From Deltaproteobacteria bacterium (GTDB lineage Bacteria; Desulfobacterota; Desulfomonilia; UBA1062): a DNA stretch of 12,267 bases. The DNA lies in the NCBI GenBank assembly GCA_023230665.1, contig JALNWY010000083.1, positions 1 to 12,267 of the forward strand. The letters are read 5' to 3'. Position 1 is the stretch's first letter. Each line of letters begins with the position of its first letter. The notes under the pieces were generated by a model. The model did no database searches and was not told the DNA's origin. It saw only the letters and a list, made by a program, of their open reading frames with translations. The position numbers were made by a program, and so were the translations under genes. Positions 6,777-12,267 of this stretch are shown here, piece after piece.

Positions 6777-7565
6777 TCACTCGTCTCCTTCCTTGTTCTC
6801 GTGGACCTCGTGCGGGCCCTTGATCAGGTAGTGAAGCGCTGCCATGCCTGCTACGGCACCCATTCCGATCAGAGTGAACGGCTTAAAGAGATTCTTCCAC
6901 AGAATAACGGATGCCGGGATGCGTGGTTTGACGGGAAGCTTGTCGTATACGGCCGGGTCCTCGGACAGGATGTACATCACATGCGTGCCGCCCACGAACT
7001 TGTCGCCATACACGATCCCCTTGCCTTCCAGCTGGTCGAGCCGACCGTAGGCCTTGTCGATCATGGCCTCCCTTTCTCCCACGGTTATGGCGCCGGTGGG
7101 GCAGGAGAGTGCACAGGCCGGCTGCTGGCCGTCTTTGAGCCGGTCATAGCACAGGTCGCATTTGTAGATCTTCTCGGTTTGTTGGTTGAACCGGGGAATG
7201 TCAAAGGGGCAGGCCGATATGCATGCCTTGCAGCCGATGCAGAGCTTCTGGTTGATCCCCACGGTGCCGTACTCGGTATGATACAATGCCCCGCTCGGGC
7301 AGACCTTGATGCATGCAGCTTCGGTGCAGTGCATGCATCCGTCCTTACGAAAGAGCCATTTGAAATCTCCGTTCTTGTCCACGTGTTCCTGGAAGCGGAT
7401 CAGGGTCCAGGTATTCCATTGAAGATCCGGGGGGTTCTGATAGCTCCCGAAGTTTCTGGTTCTCATTGCAGGCATCTCGTTCCACTGCTTGCAGGCCACC
7501 TGGCAGCCGCGGCATGCGGTGCACTTGGTCGTATCGATCAATTTTATATATTCTGTCTTCTTCAT
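6777..7565 (-). CDS. Formate dehydrogenase beta subunit, four [4Fe-4S] ferredoxin protein (FdnH-like)
   Basis: The 262-residue protein relays electrons from the alpha subunit to the cytochrome b subunit. Sixteen cysteines fall in four clusters: 15/18/21/25, 77/80/85/89, 109/112/115/119 and 136/139/151/155, which cross-pair in this family to bind four [4Fe-4S] centres. A single hydrophobic helix at about 229-247 (LIGMGAVAGMAALHYLI) is the expected membrane anchor, with a short charged tail. There is no signal peptide, which is normal because the subunit is exported folded with the Tat-dependent alpha subunit. The ribosome binding site (AGGAGG) overlaps the alpha-subunit stop (TAGGAGG), and the beta stop is one base from the gamma start, so the three genes are co-transcribed. 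It is shorter than E. coli FdnH (294 residues), mostly at the ends and loops. Confidence 0.95.
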   Translation of the reverse strand: MKKTEYIKLIDTTKCTACRGCQVACKQWNEMPAMRTRNFGSYQNPPDLQWNTWTLIRFQEHVDKNGDFKWLFRKDGCMHCTEAACIKVCPSGALYHTEYGTVGINQKLCIGCKACISACPFDIPRFNQQTEKIYKCDLCYDRLKDGQQPACALSCPTGAITVGEREAMIDKAYGRLDQLEGKGIVYGDKFVGGTHVMYILSEDPAVYDKLPVKPRIPASVILWKNLFKPFTLIGMGAVAGMAALHYLIKGPHEVHENKEGDE

Positions 7566-7575
7566 TGCCTGCCTC

Positions 7576-10500
7576 CTATCGCCTGGTCACATTGACCATG
7601 AACGCCTTGTACTCGGGACAGAAGGTGTTGGCGTCTCCAACGGTCGGTGTGAGGAAGTTGGTGCTGTCGCTGCCGTCTTCCGGATAGAGCCAGCCGTAAT
7701 TGAAGGGCAGCCCCACCTGGTGGACGGTCCTGCCTTCGATCGTAAACGGTTTGAAGCGCTTGGTGACCATGGCGATGCATGCCGCCTCGCCCCGGGCCGA
7801 GGATACCTTGACCTTTGAGCCGTTTGCGATCTCAAGCTCCCGGGCGAGCTCTTCGCTGATCTCTACGTAGAGTTCGGGCTGCATCTCAAGCAGCCACGCC
7901 TGCCAGCGGGTGAGCGCGCCAGAGCACCAGTGCTCGGTGCAGGAGTAGGTCGTGCACACATAGGGGAACTTATCGCTGGCGTTCGCCACCTGATCGAGGT
8001 CGCTTGAGAAGAGCTCGATGGTCGGGTTGATCAGCTGGCTCGACAGCGGGTTTTTGGCCAGCGGGCCTTCGAGCGGTTCGTAATGCTCGGGGAAGGGCCC
8101 TTCTGCCATGGCCGGGCCGAACAGCGATGCCACGCCGTCCACCTTCATGATGAAGGGATACTTGCCCTTCTCTTTGTCCGCCATGGGCGGCCACGGGCCG
8201 TCAGGAACATCGCCCACCCACTTGCCGTCCTTCCACTCCAGGATATTGCGCTTGGGGTTGTAGGGCTTGCCGTTGATGTCGCAGGATGCCCGGTTGTAGA
8301 TGATCCTCCGGTTCACGGGCCATACAAACGACCAGTTGGGATACAGGCCCAGGCCGGTCGGGTCTTCCTTGCCGCGCCGGGCCATCTTGTTCTCTCCGTC
8401 CGCGCCAAAGCTGCCCGACATGATCCAGTTGCCGCACGAGGTGGTGCCGTCGCTCCTGAGCATGCCGAAGGTCGGTACTAAGCCGCCCTTGTTCATGATC
8501 TTTTTCGCACCGTTCTCCGTGACTTCGACATCGGCCTCCCAGTACCCGTTGATCTGTTTGGAGACCTTGAGCACGTCCATGTTGCCGTCGATGTCTTTGT
8601 AGTTCCACTTCAGGTTCAGGATGGGCTCTGCACTCGGGCCGCCTTCCTTTGCATAAAGGGCCTTGATCGCATCCATCATCCGGATCTGGATGTCGCCGCA
8701 GGATATGGCGTCTCCGGGGGGCGTGACGGCCTTATACTTCCACTGCACCCATCTGCCGCTGTTGCTCTGGCTGCCTTCCTTCTCCATGGTGGCCGCAGCC
8801 GGCAGCAGGAACACCTCGGTCTTGACCTGCTTGGGGTCGACGCCGGGGCCGAACCAGAAGGAAGCGGTCTCGTTGTCGAAGATGTTGGCGCACACGAGCC
8901 AGTCGAGCTTTTCGAGCGCCTTCCTGGTTTTTTTCGTGTTCGGAGAGCTCACCGCAGGGTCGGTCCCATAGGCGAACAGGCCCTTTATCGCGCCTTCGTA
9001 CATCCGGTCGAAGAGGTGCAGCTGCGAATAGTGCTTCCCGTCTTCGAGCTTGGGCAGCCAGGAATAGCCGAAGCCGTTCTCAGGCGTCGCTGCATCGCCG
9101 TAGAGGGATTTGAGCCAGCTCACGAAGAAGTTGGGATAATTCTGATAGTAGTTCGCCGACTGCGGGTCGCTGCTCGTGGGCGTGTTCTTCGTGAGATACT
9201 GCTCCAGCGTCGCCAGTGAGGCGGTGGGCATTTTCAGATAGCCCGGCAGGTTGCCGTACAGGATGCAGTGATCCGTCGAGCCCTGCACGTTGGGCTCGCC
9301 CCTGAGCGCGTTGATTCCGCCGCCCGCGATGCCCATGTTGCCCAGGAGGAGCTGGATGATGGACATGGTCCGGATGTTCTGGCTCCCGGATGTGTGATGG
9401 GTCCATCCGAGCGCGTAGCACTCAGTCCCGGCCTTGTCCGGAGCTCCGGTGGCGCTGTACTCCTCATACACCTTCAGGAGATTCTCTTTCGAGACGCCGG
9501 TGATGCTCGAAACCTTATCCAGGGTGTAACGGGAATAGTGCTGTTTCAAGAGCTGGAACACGCACTGCGGATGTTTCAGGGTCGGGTCCTTGAGCGGGAT
9601 GCCGTTGCCGTCCTTCTGGAATGTCCAGGTTTCCTTGTTGTACGAGCGCTTCTGTGCGTCATATCCCGAGAACAGACCGTCCTCGAAGGAGAAGTCCGGG
9701 TTCACGAGGAACGAGGCATTGGTATAGTTCACGACATAGTCGCGGAAGAACTTGTTGCCTTCGATGATGTATTTGATCATGCCTCCCAGGAAGGCGATGT
9801 CCGTGCCCGAGCGTATCGGGACATGGTAATCGCAGCGAGCCGATGTCCTGGTATAGCGGGGATCCACGTGGATGACGCGGGCGCCCGCATCTTTTGCCCG
9901 CATGATCCATTTGAACGCGAGAGGATGATGCTCTGCCGCGTTGCTGCCCATAATGAGGATAACATCACTGTTTTTCAGATCGATATAGTGGTTCGTCATC
10001 GAACCCCTGCCAAACGACTCTCCCAGAGCCGCTACGGAAGGGCTGTGTCAAACCCTTGCCTGGTGATCGATATACACCAGGCCCATCGCCCTCACTGACT
10101 GGCTGATAAGCCAGCATTCTTCATTGTCGATGTTGGAACTGCCCAAGTGCGCGATGGATTCGGTGCGGTTGACCAGCCTGCCTTGTGCGTTGGTGGTGAC
10201 AAAGTCCTTGTCGCGCGTGTCCTTGACCAGGCGTGCGATTCGCGAGAAGGCCCAGTCCCAATCCTTCTCTTCCCATTTGTCGCTGTACGGTGCCCGGTAC
10301 CGAACCTTTGTGAGGCGGTGCTTGTTGGCCTCGGTCAGGTCGAAGAAGCCGGCACCCTTGGCGCAGAGCGCGCCCTCGTTGATGGGATTCTCCGGATCTC
10401 CCTCGATGTTGAAGATCTTGCCCGTCAGGTTGTCCACACTGCAGATCAGGCCGCATCCGCATGAACAGTAGGCACAGATCGTGGTGTACTGCTTGGACGA

Positions 10501-10626
10501 CTTGATCCGGTTCGATTTGCTCAACTCGGCGGCGTACGCATTCACCGGTTTGAAGTTCAAGCCCAGCGCCGACGACGCACCCACGGCACCGGACAGCTTC
10601 AGGAAGCCCCTTCGCGTCAGTTCCAT
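7576..10626 (-). CDS. Formate dehydrogenase alpha subunit, selenocysteine-containing molybdopterin oxidoreductase (FdnG-like)
   Basis: Read through an in-frame TGA at 10048-10050, this is one 1016-residue protein, close to E. coli FdnG (1015). It oxidises formate to CO2 at a Mo or W bis-molybdopterin site on the periplasmic face. The N-terminus has a Tat signal (TRRGFLKL at 4-11, then a hydrophobic stretch to about 32). Cysteines 51, 54, 58 and 88 bind the [4Fe-4S] cluster. Residue 193 is selenocysteine in the context NQARV-U-H known from FdnG (here HQARV-U-HSPSVAALGESFGRG), with His194 next to it. Pterin-binding regions follow (GSNAAEHHPLAFKW, about 226-239; GGGINALRGEPNVQG, about 435). The C-terminal dinucleotide-binding domain is at about 880-1016. 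Gene finders that read TGA as stop will split it into 192- and about 807-residue pieces. The ATG at 10626 has GGAGGG six bases upstream. It is first in an alpha-beta-gamma operon with its own promoter. Confidence 0.96.
10018..10050 (-). promoter_or_regulatory. Predicted bacterial SECIS element with the UGA selenocysteine codon
   Basis: Immediately after the UGA (10050-10048), the mRNA can fold with CUUCC (10040-10036) pairing GGGAG (10024-10020). Above that is an inner AG/CU pair around a CGG mini-loop (10033-10027), with small internal bulges. The distance from UGA to the apical loop, about 17 bases, is like that in E. coli fdhF and fdnG. The apical GGUCU of those genes is GGCUCU here, so the SelB contact is similar but not identical. 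It would recruit SelB with selenocysteyl-tRNA. The UGA itself is near certain from protein conservation; the exact fold is by eye. Confidence 0.7.
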
Positions 10627-10640
10627 GAAAAACCCTCCAT

Positions 10641-10674
10641 TATGCGAATTGATATATATATATCGATTCGCATA
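10641..10674. promoter_or_regulatory. 34-bp near-perfect palindrome, predicted operator of the fdh operon
   Basis: Outer arms TATGCGAAT (10641-10649) and ATTCGCATA (10666-10674) are perfect. The core GATATATATATATC is also self-complementary, leaving a single mismatched pair (10650/10665). It overlaps the last three bases of the predicted -10 box and covers the expected transcription start near 10665. It ends two bases before GGAGGG, the alpha-subunit RBS. The start would fall inside the palindrome, so the transcript holds only one arm and cannot form the hairpin. A DNA operator for a dimeric repressor is therefore more likely than an RNA element. The spacing does not fit FNR (TTGAT-N4-ATCAA). 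Confidence 0.6.
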
Positions 10675-10700
10675 TTAAGATGTTCCAGGTGTTCTGTCAA
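10672..10700 (-). promoter_or_regulatory. Predicted sigma70-type promoter of the formate dehydrogenase operon
   Basis: On the - strand a consensus TTGACA (10695-10700) and TAATAT (10672-10677, four of six) are separated by exactly 17 bases. T-rich sequence, including a run of seven T's, lies just upstream. The predicted start near 10665 gives a leader of about 39 bases to the ATG at 10626. This promoter makes fdhE and the alpha-beta-gamma genes separable transcription units. Confidence 0.65.
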
Positions 10701-10778
10701 TGCAGAAATGGGAAAAAAACAAGGATGAAATCCATAAATTAGGTAATAAATACAGAAATCGAGCGAGCATTTCACATT

Positions 10779-10795
10779 GCGGCGCATGCGTCCGC
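10779..10795 (-). repeat. GC-rich hairpin between fdhE and the fdh operon promoter
   Basis: GCGG and CCGC flank CGCATGCG plus one bulged base, allowing a 6-bp stem with a CATG loop, 46 bases after the fdhE stop. On the - strand no T-run follows, so termination of fdhE here is only possible, not shown. It may instead be chance in a short GC-rich patch of an otherwise AT-rich spacer. Confidence 0.3.
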
Positions 10796-10840
10796 TCTTT
10801 TGGAGAAAATCGCTGGACTCACCTGTATCCGTACGAAAGA

Positions 10841-11725
10841 TTACGAACAGGAGTTCCATGCACATGCAGCCATGGGAAGATAGCCTTTCCCCTGCATGAT
10901 GACATCCAGGTGCACGAGGCTTAAGGCGGATATGTCCGCATCAAGAGGCACGAGGTCGCTGACCTTGTCCATGGTGATGAGATATCGTCCGCATTCCTCG
11001 CATACGAATGCAGACTCTCTGCTCTTGTCGTCTACGAAGAAATAGGTCATCGAGCTCTGTTTGTTGCGCCCGCACGAGGGACAGATCACTCTGCTGAAGA
11101 CCCACTCATGAGCACACTGTGAGCAGTACAGGTGCCGGGTGCCGATCTTGTCGCGGATCTTGGCGATCATGGGGGCAGACCCGCAGATTGGGCAATAGCC
11201 CTTGTCCCAGGCGAAATCCTTGATAAGCGGGGCCAGGGTGCGGGCCGTTTTCTCGAAATACACCTTTGCAACCATCATGAGCGCGAGGCGCACAGCCTCT
11301 ACGGAAACATCTTCATGCAATGCCCATGTTTCGATGAGTCCTCCCGCCTCTTCATGCGAAGAGACGAGGAGATCGGCAAACCCGATCTTCTTTTCCATGA
11401 TGGCGGCCCTCAGCTTTTCCAGATCTGTCGAGAGTTTCTGGAATCCGGTTTCGAGCGGGGGCAGGATTGCCATGGCGATGAGCTCGCAGGCATGGGTGAC
11501 AGGAGAAAACTCATTCTGCCGGAGCAGGGGCACGCCGTTCTTGAACTGGAGCTCGTCCATGGCCATGGTCCGGTGGTCTTTGAAATCAAGCGAGCCCATG
11601 AGGGACGCCTTTTCGAGGAGAAAGGGAGCGAATGCATGAATGATATCCCTGCTGTGGGGATGACTCTCTGACGCCTCCCCGATGATTTTTTCCAGACGTT
11701 CGATCTTCTCGTTTGTATCGAGCAT
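10841..11725 (-). CDS. Formate dehydrogenase accessory protein FdhE
   Basis: The 294-residue cytoplasmic protein is needed in other bacteria for activity of respiratory formate dehydrogenases; it binds iron through paired cysteines and interacts with the catalytic subunit. The diagnostic four CxxC pairs are present: CPICGS at 178-183, CSQCAHEW at 201-208, CPSCG at 215-219 and CEECGRYL at 242-249, forming two rubredoxin-like knuckles after a helical N-terminal half. The frame is open 28 codons further upstream (to 11809), but the ATG at 11725 is preceded by GAGAGG six bases away and matches the usual FdhE start, so I chose it. The gene lies between two formate dehydrogenase catalytic genes on the same strand: 133 bases after the partial alpha gene and 214 before the selenoprotein gene. 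It may serve either or both. Confidence 0.92.
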   Translation of the reverse strand: MLDTNEKIERLEKIIGEASESHPHSRDIIHAFAPFLLEKASLMGSLDFKDHRTMAMDELQFKNGVPLLRQNEFSPVTHACELIAMAILPPLETGFQKLSTDLEKLRAAIMEKKIGFADLLVSSHEEAGGLIETWALHEDVSVEAVRLALMMVAKVYFEKTARTLAPLIKDFAWDKGYCPICGSAPMIAKIRDKIGTRHLYCSQCAHEWVFSRVICPSCGRNKQSSMTYFFVDDKSRESAFVCEECGRYLITMDKVSDLVPLDADISALSLVHLDVIMQGKGYLPMAACAWNSCS

Positions 11726-11744
11726 ATGATACCTCTCAACGGTA

Positions 11745-11750
11745 ATTATA
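11745..11750 (-). promoter_or_regulatory. Possible -10 element (TATAAT) upstream of fdhE
   Basis: A perfect TATAAT on the - strand lies 19 bases upstream of the fdhE ATG, after the hairpin that follows the partial molybdoenzyme gene. No good -35 hexamer sits 16 to 18 bases further up, so a factor-dependent or weak promoter is the most that can be claimed. The 9-base word AGGTATCAT occurs both just upstream of this box (11761-11769) and at the RBS (11726-11734). Confidence 0.3.
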
Positions 11751-11822
11751 CATGGCCTGCATGATACCTGTGTGTTTCCCCTTTTGTCGAGGTTCTCACA
11801 CCAAGACACCCCAACGAGAAGG

Positions 11823-11852
11823 AAGGCGCCGGAGGAGGAAACCCGGCGCCTT
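11823..11852 (-). terminator. Stem-loop after the partial molybdopterin oxidoreductase gene
   Basis: AAGGCGCCGG (11823-11832) and CCGGCGCCTT (11843-11852) form a perfect 10-bp GC-rich stem with a 10-base loop, six bases after the stop codon at 11859. On the - strand it is followed by CTTCCTTCTCG, which is pyrimidine-rich but not a pure T-run. It probably terminates or attenuates transcription before fdhE. Confidence 0.65.
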
Positions 11853-11858
11853 GGTCTG

Positions 11859-12267
11859 TCAGATCTTTTCTATGGCCACGGCGCAGGCCTTGTACTCCGC
11901 AGTCAGTGTGGCCGGGTCGTATACCGGGTTTGTAAGCCAGTTTGCGCAGCCTTCCCGGAAATGGAAGGCCATCCACACCATGCCCGGAGGAACCTGCTCC
12001 GTGACCTTGGCCTTTACCTCGACCTGCCCGCGTCGCGATTTTACGCGTATGGTCTCGCCGTGCGCGATGTCCAGGGCTTCGGCGTCTGCGAGCGAGATGT
12101 CGGCTGTCTCCTCGGGCAGCAGGAAGTCCAGACCGGAGCGTCCGGTCTGTGTTCGTGTATGGTAGTGGTAGAGTCGTCTGCCTGTGGAGAGAACGAAGGG
12201 GTACTGGTGATCGGGGACTTCTGCGGGAGGGGTCCAGTCGACCGGGATGAACACGCCCAGGCCGCAG
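11859..12267 (-). CDS. Molybdopterin oxidoreductase C-terminal part (formate dehydrogenase alpha type), 5' end outside window
   Basis: About 135 residues are visible, running to the window edge with no start; GTG at 12254 is in frame but inside the domain. This is the molybdopterin-dinucleotide-binding domain. FIPVDWTPPAE is followed by the strongly conserved YPFVLSTGRRLYHYHTRTQT, then GETIRVKSRRGQVEVKAKVT, PPGMVWMAFHF and NWLTNPVYDP. The GRRLYHYHT...TNP...KACAV pattern is typical of formate dehydrogenases of the NAD-linked, hydrogenase-linked or cytoplasmic type. It differs clearly from the C-terminus of the FdnG-like protein at 7576, so this is a second, distinct enzyme. Whether it uses selenocysteine cannot be seen because that region is outside the window. 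It is followed by a stem-loop and then fdhE. Confidence 0.88.
   Translation of the reverse strand, partial: CGLGVFIPVDWTPPAEVPDHQYPFVLSTGRRLYHYHTRTQTGRSGLDFLLPEETADISLADAEALDIAHGETIRVKSRRGQVEVKAKVTEQVPPGMVWMAFHFREGCANWLTNPVYDPATLTAEYKACAVAIEKI

Noticed and set aside
6723..7595. 290-codon + strand open frame opposite the formate dehydrogenase beta gene
   Set aside because: It is antisense to a gene with sixteen placed cysteines and tight operon spacing, and its own translation shows no family features.
10000..10050. Stop codon splitting the formate dehydrogenase alpha gene, as if a pseudogene
   Set aside because: The TGA is at the conserved selenocysteine position, the frame is kept on both sides, and a SECIS-like fold follows.
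10641..10674. FNR box in the fdh promoter
   Set aside because: The TTGAT and ATCGA parts are eight bases apart instead of four, and the symmetry extends well beyond an FNR site.
11726..11809. 28-residue N-terminal extension of FdhE
   Set aside because: There is no RBS and no resemblance to FdhE. The ATG at 11725 has GAGAGG at six bases and a typical FdhE start.

Overview
The window looks like chromosome from an anaerobic, selenocysteine-using bacterium. A Desulfobacterota (deltaproteobacterial) sulfate reducer or syntroph is my best guess. The reasons are an FdnGHI-type formate dehydrogenase whose catalytic subunit reads through an in-frame UGA, a second formate-dehydrogenase-like gene beside it, an FdhE maturation factor, an iron-sulfur Old Yellow Enzyme, and a cysteine desulfurase/TusA/DUF3343 cluster of the kind linked to selenium use. 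The taxonomic guess is inference; no rRNA or other marker is present.

Left part (1-3560, + strand). About 440 bases without a confident gene lead into a 661-residue FMN/[4Fe-4S]/FAD oxidoreductase of the 2,4-dienoyl-CoA reductase type (438-2423). A non-coding gap follows, then a cation diffusion facilitator metal exporter (2685-3560). This + strand block converges on the - strand block at about 3561-3666, where there are terminator-like hairpins.

Middle part (3667-6022, - strand). Read in the direction of transcription, a PEGA-domain lipoprotein-like gene (5950-5462) is followed by a promoter and a cysteine desulfurase (5191-4016). This overlaps by ATGA a damaged, half-length TusA/YedF-like gene (4019-3876), which in turn overlaps by ATGA a DUF3343 gene (3879-3667). 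The TusA part has lost its CPxP motif, carries a frameshift and lacks its second half.

Right part (6143-12267, - strand). In the direction of transcription there is the 3' end of a molybdopterin oxidoreductase (formate dehydrogenase alpha type, cut by the window edge), a terminator-like hairpin, fdhE, and then the formate dehydrogenase operon: alpha (Tat signal, selenocysteine 193), beta (four [4Fe-4S] clusters, one membrane anchor) and gamma (cytochrome b with four membrane segments). The operon starts from a strong sigma70-like promoter whose -10 box overlaps a 34-bp near-perfect palindrome. It ends at a perfect 12-bp stem-loop.

Together the genes suggest periplasmic formate oxidation feeding electrons to the quinone pool, with FdhE helping mature one or both dehydrogenases. 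The neighbouring desulfurase/DUF3343 cluster could supply sulfur or selenium for molybdenum-cofactor sulfuration or selenocysteine synthesis. That last link is inference from gene neighbourhood. I found no CRISPR array, tRNA, rRNA, insertion sequence or phage gene. The least explained items are the operator-like palindrome, the eroded TusA-DUF3343 junction and the PEGA lipoprotein.
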